This document shows positions 8,731 through 19,261 of a stretch of DNA of 64,000 nucleotides, piece after piece (within the stretch, counting starts at the first letter, position 1; the number at the start of each line of letters is the position of its first letter). Below the pieces are notes generated by a model. The model made no database searches, was not told where the DNA came from, and saw nothing but the letters and a program-made list of their open reading frames with translations. The position numbers were made by a program, and so were the translations under genes. Source of the stretch: Eutreptiella sp. 'Long Island Sound 2002' (Eukaryota > Euglenozoa > Euglenophyceae > Eutreptiales > Eutreptiaceae); contig OZ038388.1 of NCBI GenBank assembly GCA_964036045.1, positions 30,215,759 to 30,279,758 of the forward strand, given 5' to 3'.

Positions 8731-10503
8731 ATGACAGCTGGCCGGCCCAGAAAGAGCTATGATGCATTAACACCCTCTGGCAAACGCATGCGGAAACTGC
8801 GTTTTGAGCAGCCACACAAACAATTAAAGCAAGGCCTTGCCGATAAATGTGGGGTTCCGCGTCCCAAGCCACCAACCAAGCAGCCTCCAAAGATGCGATG
8901 CAGGTATCATCCTGTGCAAAATCGGAAGCGTGCAAGACCGGCGAGTCGGCAGCAGGTTATCAGCACTCTCAAGTCACGCGTTCGCACAAAAGCCACAGAC
9001 AACGCACATATTGAGGTCCGGGAGCGCATGAATTGCTGGCGGAACAAAGTTAGTGACTTGGATAAAGAATTGCTGGAGGGCTCTGACATTACGACGACGC
9101 CACAGGGGGCAGCAATGAGCCCGTTTCAGGCACTGGACATGTATTTGTACCTCGCTGAAAGAGATGAATGCATGCATGAGGGTGATTACTCACCCTCACT
9201 ATTACTTTTCGTGAATGCCTGCAACCTTTACGGAGACCGTGACTTGAAGTCCCCCGTCTTGGTCTTCAGTTTACCTGAGGCCAAAAGTCCGCATCAGACA
9301 ATCATGCAACTTGCAATTGCACGCTATGTGGGGCCAGATGATGGGCATCAGCTCAAGGGTCTTCTCAATACGCACACAATGGTGCCTGCCATAGAGAAAG
9401 CCCTGACACGCGGTGTAAATGGGAAACCGCTTCGATTAAAGACATACCCAGATTTGGCCCAGTTGAACACTTTTCTGGGGACTCACGGTCCACAATGCAA
9501 TGACTGCTGCCCTTTTTGCCCAGCAACAAAGGAGGAATTCGTGCTACCAACCTTCGCCGGCACCGAATCGCACACTTTAGCCGATTGGATTGCAATGAGC
9601 CCCGTCCCAGAAGTACTTCGTCTTTTCAAGCATGAAAATGACATAGGTTGGGATGCACGGCACCTACGGCCAAACGTTTTGACCCACCCAATTGTACATG
9701 CCCTTTATCTATATGCAAAGAAGAACCTCCCAAACCACTATGTGCAGAATCTGGTCTCTCTCTACCGTTCAGTCCTCAACGTGTCGGACAAGTCTCAAAA
9801 ATATTATGAACCTGAGGCTGAGGCAATTCAACAACCCAAAAGAGGATGCCGTGGGGATTTCAAGTTCGACTGTAAAGAGGCCAAAAGGGTACTGTTCCTT
9901 AATGGCTTCTGGGAAAAACTGGCAAATATTTTCCCCAAGTTCGGTAAGGATCCTGACGGGATGTGCATTGCACACCCACTGTTGAACAATGGATGTCCTC
10001 TGCCTGATCCGATTCAGAGGTATATTTATCTGATGCACCTCCTGGGACAACAAATTTTGTACTGGAAGCCCGCAGCAGTGTCAATGAGGGACTCCTATGC
10101 TCTAGAGGCTCATCGATTATATGGCTTGGTGGGTCTCAGCGCCCGTCGATATGGACCAGGACTGCACATTTTCCTATTTCATCAAACCCCACGCATTCTG
10201 CACTCAGGAAATCTGGTTGGGGTGTCCACCGAGGGGGGGGAACGCATGCACCAGCCTCATAAAAGAATTGCAGAGCGCACACCAACATATTGGTTCAGTA
10301 GGTGCCCACCTGGAATACTGGATTGTATAACGTGGGGAGCACGGGTGCTGGGCCTGTGGTTCTTACGTGAAGAGAGGCCGACAAGCACTTTGATCCTCTT
10401 ACTCTACCTTCATTCTGAAGAGAGTATGCCTGTGTTGGTCCTTACCCTCTTCGTCCTCCCATGTAGGTTCGCTAGCCCGTACCCTCTTCCCCCTCCAACG
10501 TAG
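8731..10503 (+). CDS. Transposon-like protein, family not recognised
   Basis: A long open frame. The likeliest start is the ATG at 8731 (MTAGRPRKSYDALTPSGKR), one codon after another ATG; the 54 bases before it look like a T-rich intron end. The N-terminal GRPRKS...RMRKLR stretch is basic and AT-hook-like. Around residues 255-270 there is a CNDCCPFC cysteine cluster that could bind zinc. I cannot place a DDE triad or name the family. The mobile nature is inferred from two rearranged partial copies nearby, at 8310-8520 and 14640-14850. The last 40 residues are hydrophobic and proline-rich and may be read-through into an intron, so the true C-terminus is uncertain. A distant transposase is the likeliest identity. 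Confidence 0.55.
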   Translation: MTAGRPRKSYDALTPSGKRMRKLRFEQPHKQLKQGLADKCGVPRPKPPTKQPPKMRCRYHPVQNRKRARPASRQQVISTLKSRVRTKATDNAHIEVRERMNCWRNKVSDLDKELLEGSDITTTPQGAAMSPFQALDMYLYLAERDECMHEGDYSPSLLLFVNACNLYGDRDLKSPVLVFSLPEAKSPHQTIMQLAIARYVGPDDGHQLKGLLNTHTMVPAIEKALTRGVNGKPLRLKTYPDLAQLNTFLGTHGPQCNDCCPFCPATKEEFVLPTFAGTESHTLADWIAMSPVPEVLRLFKHENDIGWDARHLRPNVLTHPIVHALYLYAKKNLPNHYVQNLVSLYRSVLNVSDKSQKYYEPEAEAIQQPKRGCRGDFKFDCKEAKRVLFLNGFWEKLANIFPKFGKDPDGMCIAHPLLNNGCPLPDPIQRYIYLMHLLGQQILYWKPAAVSMRDSYALEAHRLYGLVGLSARRYGPGLHIFLFHQTPRILHSGNLVGVSTEGGERMHQPHKRIAERTPTYWFSRCPPGILDCITWGARVLGLWFLREERPTSTLILLLYLHSEESMPVLVLTLFVLPCRFASPYPLPPPT

Positions 10504-10509
10504 GTTCGA

Positions 10510-11171
10510 TGCTCAGCTCGCCAAGTTGCCATCACCATCTACGCCCCTGATTGGAGAGGTGTCAGGCGGCCAGGTGCAGGACAAGAGGAGCGACAGGGAA
10601 CGGCTGCCCAGCCGGCCTTTGGAAGGGGGCCCTACTGCAGGCACATGTGTACTCCATGTTGACTCTTGGTGTCTGGTTTATGACGCCGATGGACGCGAGG
10701 AGATACCCTTTGAGGTGTCCATTGAGGAGGTGTCCTTTGCAACCAAAAGACATAAACTAGACCCTGCAGCACTTTGTGATTGCGCTTGAAATGGAATCTG
10801 CTAATCCTTTTCAACCCTCAGTCTTTTCTGTGGTCCAGTAGCACACTGGGATGCCTACGGGCTAGGCAGTTCCCGCTGCATCTTATGGTCTCAGAATAAG
10901 CTTACCGTAACTAACTTAGTTTTTCTCAATTTCAGCCATGAATGTCAATGATATTGACACGTACCCAGTTGGTGCTGTTGTCAATTTCCAACGTTCAAAC
11001 GGCAGTATTGTGTCTACCAGGATTCTGGCCCCTCAGAGCGTTGTGCCAACTACCGGACCACCACATGCGATATTGTACTTTACTCGCGATGTTCTCGAGG
11101 CAAAGGGTCTGTGTTTTTTCTGCAGGGCTTTTTCTGCAGGGCGTGGTTTCCTCAAAACGTGCCCCGCCTGA
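10510..11171 (+). CDS. Possible downstream exons of the transposon-like gene
   Basis: Two stretches look coding: about 10506-10789, entered from a possible acceptor ending CAACGTAG, and 10938-11110, preceded by a good acceptor (TTTCTCAATTTCAG) and starting MNVNDIDTYPVG. The second contains PPHAILYFTRDVLEAKG, which matches PPAHTKLYFTKDIVDD encoded at about 13700-13750, beside the other transposon fragment. The shared motif suggests both belong to the same repeated element. Function unknown. Confidence 0.35.
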
Positions 11172-11444
11172 AGTTCCCCTGCAGCCCAACTTTTGCCATT
11201 GCATCGTCTTATCCAGCTCAGGCAGCCATGAAGCCCCGTGCAGTCCTGGAGATAAATGTATCCCAAAAACTGAAATTTGTGTATCTGTAACTCTTGGGTG
11301 TGTGTATCATGTGTGCATCCCAACTTTCAAGAGTGTGTATCACATGTGTGTCCCACCTTTTTGTCATTCTGGCGTGCGCTTTTTGCGCTCTTTTCTAGAC
11401 ATCATTTTAAGCTAAGAACGCTTTGCTGCACAGATTTACAAGCT

Positions 11445-11515
11445 GGTAGTTGTAGCTCAGTTGATGAGGCACTGCTCTGCTGAGACGGTTGAGCGTTACT
11501 TCAATTCCCGGCATG
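11445..11515 (+). tRNA. tRNA-like sequence (pseudo-tRNA or SINE head)
   Basis: TAGCTCAGTTGATGAGG matches an RNA polymerase III A box, and about 45 bases on TTCAATTCCCGG resembles a B box. I cannot fold a proper anticodon arm, so this is not called a working tRNA. Confidence 0.35.
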
Positions 11516-11861
11516 CACACATGTCAATTCTGCTATGTTCCACATTTGTGTCCGACCCTTTTCCCATTTCGTTTCCGGTGGGGGATGGCCAAGATCTCGT
11601 TTCTCTCTTCATGGATTTCATGTATCACATGTGTATGCCAGGCATCTGAAGTGTGTATCGTGTGTGTATCCCCCCAAAAAAAAGTGTGTATATCGCGCCA
11701 GCGGTGATACGCACTATCCCCAGGACTGGCCCCGTGCCGCCCGGACTTCTGGTGGGTGCCCTCCCCTGTGGAGAATATGAAACCCGGTCCCATCTCGGTG
11801 ACTTTCAGTCAGAGCCCACGTGGTTTGCAAGTTTTTGTGCGTCGCTAAGGGGGCGTACCGT

Positions 11862-12170
11862 GCGCTGTGCGCGCGCTGTGCACGCGCTGTGCGCGGGCTG
11901 TGCGAAAAGTTGGCTGTTCTCCACCACCGGGAGTTCGGTAAGTTCAGAAGATTGAAAGGACATCATTGAATGGCTGCTGCAGTGGAGGGGGCTATAGGGG
12001 GCAGAATTTAGGTCCCTGGGACCCATGGCAAGCATCAGATGTTTGAATTTTCGAGATTTGAGATGGTTGTGCATGATTCCGCGGGTAGGTGGTTTTCGGG
12101 GCTGTTACCCGGATAATCACCGTAATAGTTGGCGCTGTGCCCGCGCTGTGCGCGCGCTGTGCGAAAACGC
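11862..12170. repeat. GCGCTGTGC simple repeats
   Basis: Degenerate runs of the nonamer GCGCTGTGC occur at about 11866-11910 and 12130-12165, each ending in GCGAAAA. The DNA between and around them holds no supportable gene. Confidence 0.6.
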
Positions 12171-12199
12171 CCCCCAATGCTTGTTGTGTTTGCATGCTG

Positions 12200-13540
12200 G
12201 GTTGTTCTTTTGAATTGCAGTTTGGTTGCACTTGCAGGGGGGTCCATTTGGGAGTCCGAGGGAGCCCATCTGGGGAGCCGATACACACATCGGAAATGTC
12301 GATTGGTGATCACCTGCAGGTTCGTCAGAGAGGGTGCTTGAAGGACGGCGCCATGTGTGATGTAATCAAGTTTCGTCAGGGCATAGGTGGAGAAGGCGCG
12401 GATCCTGCGCACGGGCTTCGTGTGATCCTCTGTGGCTAACTGAGACCCAGTATGACGGAATACGGGGACAACGTTCGCCAATATTTGTCGGATGGGGGGT
12501 TGGGGGAGCGTCAATGGGGGACCATCAATTTTTGTCAAGCATAGCTGGAACACGAAGCAGAATGTGACCGGAAACTGCACTGCGCTGCGCTGCGCTGCAC
12601 TGCACTGCTGCCTTGGTAGGTTGTGTGTGGGTAAAGATTCCCAAATCACCTCATTGGTATTGCATAGCATGCAGGAATTTGCAGGGACTCACCAGTTTTG
12701 CTTGACCCTGTGCCTCCTGCTGACAACAATTGCAAATGGATGCAAACGCATTTGGCATTTACAGCGTAAATTCAACACTACCCAAAACGAAAGCAATGGC
12801 AGCAATGCAGCTGGTGCACTGTAGATGCCGACACATCGAAAAAATTGCGTGTCTGTTTTGAATCATCATGGAACAGGCACTCATGAGCCTGACTCGGGCT
12901 ATACAAATATTTCTTGTCCAGAATAGACATATGGCACTGGGAAGTACCAATGCCCGTTTCTTTTGGCATCCCTTTCTGAAGGAGACCGACCAGGAGCTGC
13001 ATCTAAGGGCCGGGGGGAGTGTGCGGTGGCGCAGGTAACCCCAGAGAGCATGCAATGCACAGGGTGCAGCCTCCCGTCATCACCACATGACATGTTGTGA
13101 TTTCGTCCCCCCCCGCCCCCGGCTTGGTCGGACTCTGGGAGGGGGAACATAACCCGGCCACAAAACCAATTAAGCCATTTCCTTGGTTCAATTGTTTTAC
13201 CACATTCACTCATTTTTGTCATACATTTTTGGCCGGTTTGCGGCCATCTTCATTTGAATGGCCATTATACCCGCCCCATGATCAACCCAACACGAAACTG
13301 CGCGCCATGTTCCAGGTACCTACAATGAGCAGGGGAAAAACAATTACATTGAAATGATATTTTTTTGGATCAACGTTAAAACTATCAGTTTCGTCCCAGC
13401 AGCGAACCTTCCTAGAAGGATCTCAAAAATTGGCTCCCACCCTCAACGTCCACTTTCCGTGCCCGTTGAAAATGCGGAGTGGCAGAATTCGTTTTCATCT
13501 GAAATTTGGCTGTCCACTCTGTAGCATACGCGGATACCCC
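12200..13540. other. No recognisable gene
   Basis: Short open frames exist on both strands but none has family features or consistent splice structure. A CTGCG/CTGCA microsatellite is at about 12578-12610. Confidence 0.5.
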
Positions 13541-13549
13541 CCCCCCCCT

Positions 13550-14096
13550 TGTGCAAGCACTGCCTTGTCTAAGCACATGAGCCCGTGTTACCGTCGTTTT
13601 GATTGAATTTTCTGACCACGGTTTTTATGGTCAGAAAGGTAACATTGGGCGTTTGTGGTTTGCTTGTAGAGGGAAAGGTGGGCTTGATCATGCTTGTGGT
13701 AGTTCCCCCTGCTCATACCAAGCTTTACTTCACCAAAGATATTGTTGATGACAGTTTTGTCCCAAGGAATAGGAAGCCTAAACCGATTCCAAAACCCGAA
13801 GCCAAGCCGGCCCCAAAGGCTGCCCCAAAAGGGGAAGCATCTGCAATTGTTCAAGATGACGCGCAAGGTGGGAAAGGGCTTCTATTCGACAGCTCCTGAT
13901 GGCCCTGATGGGCAGTGAGGACCTCCAGAACTCGCTGAAATTTGCCTGCACATTGTGTTGTAGTGCCCTGTTGCGACAATTGTGATTAGGGTGAGGTATG
14001 GGCAGTTTTCCGATGACATACGTTCTTTTGGTACCGCGCGTCGCGCGCAAGCACTGCCTTGTCTAAGCACATAAGCCCGTGTTACCGTCATTTTGC
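13550..14096. repeat. Pair of about 50-bp direct repeats flanking an exon-like block
   Basis: CAAGCACTGCCTTGTCTAAGCACAT(G/A)AGCCCGTGTTACCGTC is present at about 13552-13597 and again at about 14044-14090. They bracket the exon-like segment at 13603-13899. Confidence 0.75.
13603..13899 (+). pseudogene. Exon-like remnant related to 10938-11110
   Basis: The frame encodes PPAHTKLYFTKDIVDDSF followed by a Pro/Lys-rich stretch (KPKPIPKPEAKPAPKAAPKG). The first part is similar to the segment at 10938-11110 next to the transposon-like ORF. The start codon is uncertain and an intron probably lies between 13620 and 13680. It appears to be part of a second, degraded copy of that element. Confidence 0.35.
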
Positions 14097-14639
14097 CGAC
14101 TTTCAGCATGCTTGCGCAAGGGGGGGGGGGGGCTATTTACACCAGGCGCCGATGCACAGGGCTGCGCGGCAGCTGCAGCCTGTTTGATTGTGGTGAATTC
14201 GTTAAAGCCTCGGGCACCAAGTCTCCAGAGTTTGCAGCACAAAGACTGCACTTAATGGGCAGAACTGACGCCTTGGTCCGAGGAACACAGACCCTTTGCA
14301 GCAGATAGTATGACCCCCTGGCGTCATTTCATCTGCCTAGTCTTTCTCCCCTGCGATGGGTGATGCACTGCCGCCCCCTTCCAATCCTACGGCAGCCTTT
14401 TAGACTTCTGCCGGATCCTTCACGGTGGAGATCTTCCTGGACTGGATGCCCTTGACTGCCAGCAACTTCATCCAGTTGGCAAAGACGGGCTTTTAAGACA
14501 GTCTGCACTTCCACCGCGTCAGCCTCCATTTTGTGGCTCAATTTGAATGCCCCCTTTCTCGGAATGCCAAGAAACTGAAGAAGGCCGGTACTGGTGGCCC
14601 TGAGGGGGGCTCACAGTTCCCCAATCTGGCCACAAAGGA

Positions 14640-14850
14640 GATCATGCACCTACTGAACCAATATATTGGTGTGTGCTCTGTAATTCTTTTATGAGGCTGG
14701 TGCATGCATCCCCCCCCCCTCGGTCGACATACGTCGCCGTGCATCCCAACCTATGTCAATTTCACGCTTTAAAAGACGAAGTACTTCTGGGAATATTACC
14801 AATGGTTGCACATGAGCCCGACAAGCAAGCCCCATGAGGTAGATGTGCTG
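14640..14850 (-). mobile_element. Rearranged minus-strand fragment of the 8.7-kb transposon ORF
   Basis: On the minus strand the sequence matches about 9606-9670 (including CATAGGTTGGGATGCACGG) and then jumps to the equivalent of about 10214-10310 (CACCAGCCTCATAAAAGAATT). About 550 bases of the long copy are missing in between. It encodes the conserved HQPHKRI and TPxYWFSRC peptides. Confidence 0.7.
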
Positions 14851-14980
14851 CTGAGTTGCGGTGTGGAGAGAGTGTTCAACATCGGTTCATCTATTTTGCC
14901 CCATCATATCATGTCCTTTCGAATGTTTCTGCCCTCGTCTTGGTGTTTGTCTGGTTAGAGGTTTCTATTTTCTCTCAATA

Positions 14981-15245
14981 ATGGCAAGCCCGATCACCGC
15001 ATCGTGTCCAGACTACAAATATTTTAAAAAAGACCCAAACTATCCCCACTGCTGCCTCTGCGACGTGGAGGTCTCCGAGAACCCCACGTCGTGGAGGTGG
15101 CATGTCCAGGGAAAGCAGCATAAACGAAAGAAAGAAAAGCTGAAGGTGGAGGAGGCGCCACCAAAGGGAGCAGGGAAGCGACGCCGCTCCAGATTGCCCT
15201 CATGCAGCCACCAACCAGACCCTGTTAAAAGGATGAGAGTGCCCA
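14981..15245 (+). CDS. U1/matrin-type zinc finger exon, SR-like gene paralogue
   Basis: The exon starts at ATG 14981 and ends at a GTATGTG donor (15246). It encodes about 88 residues ending in phase 1, the same phase used throughout the RS gene at 5595-8150. Residues 23-46 hold Cx2C, 13 residues, then Hx5H (CCLC...HVQGKQH), the spacing of U1-like or matrin-type RNA-binding zinc fingers, followed by a Lys-rich helix (KRKKEKLK). The 3' part (RRRSRLPSCSH...KRM) and the following intron match 5650-5870 of the other gene, so these are paralogues. A role in RNA processing is inferred from the finger type and the RS exons of the paralogue. Confidence 0.65.
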
Positions 15246-15479
15246 GTATGTGTGCTGCCACGGGCCAGAGCTTTTTTAGTGTGTGTCCTACCCTAGGGTG
15301 GGTCTGTGAGAATTTCAGGCTGGGTGGCTTCCACGTAGGGTAGGCCATTGTGGAGGATTTTGGGTCGGCGCCTGGTCAAGGCATTTTGCCTTTGGTGAGG
15401 CATTTTGCCTGTGGTAGTTGGGTGGGTGAATGTGCAATAGCATTTATGGGTTTGGGGTTTGCAAAAAATCTGGGTGGGT

Positions 15480-16190
15480 TGGCACACAGTAATGAGCTTC
15501 GGACTTTCACAACCTTGCCAATGCCAACCCGTCTGGTCGCCGACAGGGGATAGGGGTGGCCGAGCCGTAGGCCTGAACCATCCAAAATGGTTGCTTGCTG
15601 ATGCCTCTTCTCGCCGGACATGAGTATGCATCTCAGGAACTCTGCTGCAGTCTGAGAGTAGTTGTTAACTGCTTTGTCCTTAGGCCCTATCCCTCGGAGC
15701 GGGAGGGACTCGTCAGAAGCACCAAGCAGTCGATGACAACGATCACCATCTTCGGACTGGGGGAACCTTGCCAATGCCAACCACGACGGGAGTGAGGGAA
15801 GAGTTTGTGGTGCGGCAGCTACGCCGGCAGGACGAGGTGGCTCCGCGATACCGAGTGCGCCATGTACCAGAGAAGGAAGAGTACTTGAGCATCCGGTGGG
15901 ATGCCCGGGGGAAAGCGAGTTCGGAGGTCTTACGAGAACGCCATTGCGGGAAAGTAGCCTGGTAGACGGCGCGGTGGAGATGTGGAGCGCGGCGCTGGGA
16001 CCGGGATCCACCGTGAAGGATATGGCCTTGGTGTACCAAGAACAAGTGGCCTCAAAGGCGGCAGTTCAAGCGCAAGCGGTTCCGTCATCAGAGAGGGACG
16101 TGTACAAGATGGCGGCGGCGGCAGGCAGGATCTTCTCGCTGGACATGAGTATGCATCTCAAAATCTCTGCAGTAGTCTGTGAGTAGATGC
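15480..16190 (+). pseudogene. Truncated RS-gene exon/intron repeats with an insertion
   Basis: Sequence homologous to one repeat unit of the 5.9-6.9 kb array continues from 15480. It includes an RS exon beginning at 15684, but homology breaks at about 15765 inside the exon and resumes at about 16131 (CTTCTCGCTGGACATGAGTATG). The 365 bases between encode a fragment with EVAPRYRVRHVPEKEEYLS in one frame and ALVYQEQVASKAAVQAQAV in another, and belong to something else. The gene is therefore broken after its first exon. Confidence 0.55.
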
Positions 16191-16199
16191 AGATGCAGA

Positions 16200-16965
16200 C
16201 GCAATGAAGTCCAGCGTCAGGAGTTCTGAATTTTGATTAATTTAATGATTCCATTGAGCGGTGGTGTTGTTGATAGATAGTCAGCTTCAGTTTTGGAGAA
16301 CCCGTGGGGGTCACATGTGAATTTTTGTGTGTGTGGCTTCCCCCACCCTCTGATCGCCCCCCCCCCCCCCCCATGTGACTGCCCGGCAGTCCCCTGATCT
16401 CTGCCAAGTTGCATTTTTCTCTTTACCATGGAGGTAGGAGCACCCTGGGGCAATGCCTCCTTTGTACCAGTCGGAGCCGCCCTGTGTGCTGCCCAGCCCG
16501 CTGTTGGGTTTTCTTTTTGTCCTCCTAAGAGGTCTATATGTGCTTGTCCAGGTGCAGTAAGTGGACGGCTATACCCACGCTGCCCTGGATTTCTTTCGCC
16601 TTGGCAGATGGAAGGGGTAAAGAGGAAAGGCTGCTGCGCCAAAAATTGCAGCCTGGGAACTCTGGGCCCCCTTTGATGTAGAGTCGGATGTCAGCAGTTC
16701 AATTCTGCCTGGGAACTCTGACATTCCTCTCCAGGCAGGTTCCCTTCTTATATTTTGTATGTATTTGCATGCACTGTATTTGCATGCTGTTTTTTACGCC
16801 TGTGTTTGATTTCTGGAAGTGCAGATGCCTGAGCTCTGTGTTCATTCTGCACTTTGTGCGATGTTGAACTGATTGAGAGAACCAGATGCTCAGATGCTCA
16901 GAGTGGTGCGGCTTGTTGCGATTGTCCTTTGTTTTCATTACCATGGCGGGTTCCTTGGAGTGAAA
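16200..16965. other. No recognisable gene
   Basis: A poly-C run is at about 16359-16372. Short frames are present but none is supportable. Confidence 0.5.
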
Positions 16966-17160
16966 CGTGTTTCCAGTTGTATTGCACCAGTGTGGACCGA
17001 TGAAAATAACCAAGGTCCGAATGAAAATCAGTGAGTCACAAAGCCAGGATCCGCGTTGGGAACCAATCGATACATTGTGCTTGGGTTTTTGTAAGTGAAA
17101 TCAGCTTCCGTCTACCACCAGTGTGCCTGAGCAATCACCAGTGTGCCTGAGCAATCACCT
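16966..17160. repeat. Single copy of the 50.3-50.9 kb satellite unit
   Basis: CCAGTGTGGACCGATG through AAGTGAAATCAGCTTCCGTCTACC is nearly identical to the units at about 50350-50480, 50585-50715 and 50815-50900. It ends in the same CCAGTGTGCCTGAGCAATC short repeats. Confidence 0.85.
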
Positions 17161-17214
17161 TGGGCCGTTGGCTGCAAGTAGCTGGGCGTGGTGCCGGTGT
17201 CCTCCGACGCACCC

Positions 17215-17270
17215 TTGCCCGGTGCTACAAACAAACACAACGGTCAACCTTTGGCCGAGCCGGGTGAGGG
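17215..17270. repeat. Dispersed short repeat with CCCGG/CCGGG ends
   Basis: CAAACACAACGGTCAACCTTTGG and its flanks match 49690-49735 with a few changes. Both copies are bounded by complementary ends (CCCGGT and GCCGGGT here, ACCCGGT and ACCGGGT in the other), so a hairpin can form. Confidence 0.6.
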
Positions 17271-17411
17271 TGCAGACGGGGACCAGCGGGGGGCACGGCG
17301 CCCGATAGCTCTGAGCATGCGAGTGTCTGCGTGGTAGGGAGACCGTGCGAATGGCGGTGAGGTAACCTCACATTTGTTGCGTTTGCGGTGCCTTAGTTTT
17401 TTTTTTATCTC

Positions 17412-18230
17412 ATGCCAAGGCCTGTGGTGCTGCCGTGCTTCCACCCCCTGCCGCCGCTGGCGACAGCGCATATGGGCCGGCGCAGGCGCCAGCGTGATTG
17501 GGAGCGTTGGGAGGAGGACCGGCAGCGGGGCATCCCACGCGCCCACCGGGTGCCGGTGCTGCGGGGATGGGCGCGGGAGCTCACGGCAGCGGTGAGCGGT
17601 GCACGGCGCTGGGGAAAGATCGTGGACGCCGCGTGCGTCTTGTACGCGGTTTGCATGCTCTTCCCCGGCGCCCTGGACCTGACAGCGCTCCTCATGGGGG
17701 CGTTTGAGTACTTCATCAGCGTGGGAGCCTCGCGGCCCGCGGCCTCCGTCAGCTTCACGGGAGTTGGGCTGGCGGTGGCCCCGGGAGAGGTGCGTGCGGC
17801 GCTGCGATGGAGAAACGGGGCGGAAGCGACCCGCGCGTGGAGAGCGCCGCGGCAGCACTTCCTGGCGGGTGCGATGCCCCAGGCGGTGTATAATATAATA
17901 TTGCCCCTCTGGGACGCAGGGCCGTTCCACCTGCGGGGCGTGCGGCAATTGGTCCCGGACCAGTGGTGGCATTTGCCACGGTGCAGGCTGGTGGTGTTGA
18001 CTGGCTGGTGTCCGGATCTGTTGGCGGGTAGTGCAGGACACGCGTTGGGGCTGTTGTACCCGGGTTGGCTGGCGTGTAATCAGCATGGGACAGTTCATGT
18101 GGGTCCGGACCCGGATGCGGCCTTAGAACTAACCGAGACGTGCCCACCCCCCACCCGCACGCCCGCTTATGTAGGAGGCGAAAGGGAGCGAAAGGGGACA
18201 AAAGGTATGCCGGCGCATGCAAACGAATAG
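17412..18230 (+). CDS. Hypothetical 272-residue protein
   Basis: An open frame with natural-looking composition, beginning with a short hydrophobic leader and a basic stretch (GRRRRQRDW). A hydrophobic segment at about residues 75-110 (AACVLYAVCMLFPGALDL and following) could span a membrane. I recognise no family. The high GC of the region makes open frames easier to find by chance. No splice sites are evident, and a T-rich tract ends just before the start. It lies directly upstream of the hairpin repeat at 18334-18490. Confidence 0.35.
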   Translation: MPRPVVLPCFHPLPPLATAHMGRRRRQRDWERWEEDRQRGIPRAHRVPVLRGWARELTAAVSGARRWGKIVDAACVLYAVCMLFPGALDLTALLMGAFEYFISVGASRPAASVSFTGVGLAVAPGEVRAALRWRNGAEATRAWRAPRQHFLAGAMPQAVYNIILPLWDAGPFHLRGVRQLVPDQWWHLPRCRLVVLTGWCPDLLAGSAGHALGLLYPGWLACNQHGTVHVGPDPDAALELTETCPPPTRTPAYVGGERERKGTKGMPAHANE

Positions 18231-18333
18231 TAGGCAAGGGGAGAGCCACACACCGCCACCAAGAACGCAAGTATGTTACCATGACGTGCCACGCCGCCAA
18301 CCGCCCGGCCCGCGCCACCAACGGAGACGAGAA

Positions 18334-18490
18334 AAAAGAAATGGCCTTCGGCCAGGGAGTGGTTGTCACGGGGGGCTAACGGTCCTGCCCTGCGGTGCAA
18401 TGCGGGGCAACCGTGACAACTGCTCTTACAGCACAACCACCCTTTTTGTTGCGCTGATTAGAACATACACACATATGCATAGCGTCGTGT
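18334..18490 (+). repeat. Dispersed repeat containing a conserved 59-nt hairpin
   Basis: About 155 bases match 62110-62275 in inverted orientation. The core 18362-18420 is bounded by perfect inverted arms GTTGTCACGG/CCGTGACAAC. A second small stem, TGGCC(TTC)GGCCA, lies just upstream in both copies. Arms differ between copies by a matched pair of changes that keeps base pairing. It could be a structured RNA gene or a fold-back mobile element. Confidence 0.6.
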
Positions 18491-18499
18491 GCCGGAGTC

Positions 18500-19260
18500 C
18501 AACAAATACACGTTGCCACGCTTCCTTGTGCATGCACCCACGTTCCCTTCCCCTCACAGGTCCCAAGGAGGAGTGTATGCTCGTGTTTGCGTCGTTTGGG
18601 TGTTAAAGTAGGGTTGTCTTAGACGCTTAGGCATGTTTTGCGTCGTGCCGTCGTCTCTCATTCGCGAGCGCCCGGCTCGCGCCATACACACGTAGGCAAG
18701 GCGAGAGGACTAGGACACATTAAGATGGTGGGGAGAGAAACAAGTATGTTGCATGTCACGCCGCGCGCGCGAAACGGACAACGAACAAAGGTGTGGAGCC
18801 AAGACGAGAGCGAGTAGGAAAATAACCTGCGAACACACATGTGTCACACGCATGTTGCATGACGTACCAGCCAGCTCGAGGTGCCAAGTCGCGACAAAAC
18901 CCCCGCCGCCGCACGCCTGTTTACATCCTCTCTCTACGCAGGTTCAAAGGAGACGGCCCAGCGAGAGAGCATGGCGAGCCGGCAAGGAAAAAGACCGAGA
19001 CACGCAACAAAGCGGAGGCAGGGAAAAAGTGCATGTCAGGGAGAAGGGTAGAGGAAAGGGTAAAGAGCAACGAAGCCACGAAAGGAACAAGGGGAGGCCA
19101 GCGGCCGAGCAAGGGGCGCGCACAGGGAAGGGGGCCCGGCAGGCACACAGCGAGCACAACACCGCACCAAGACACCGGAGAGGGGAGCACCAGAGGAACA
19201 AGGGAAGAGCGGCACCACGCACCACGACACGCACGGCACAGACACCACACACACCGCACA
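18500..19260. other. Unassigned, partly duplicated DNA before the repeat array
   Basis: Segments around 18229-18330 and 18694-18800 share phrases (GGCAAGG(G/C)GAGAG, AAGTATGTT..CATG), suggesting an old local duplication. Possible splice acceptors (CCCCTCACAG and CTCTACGCAG) are present, but no exon can be supported. Confidence 0.35.
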
Positions 19261-19261
19261 C

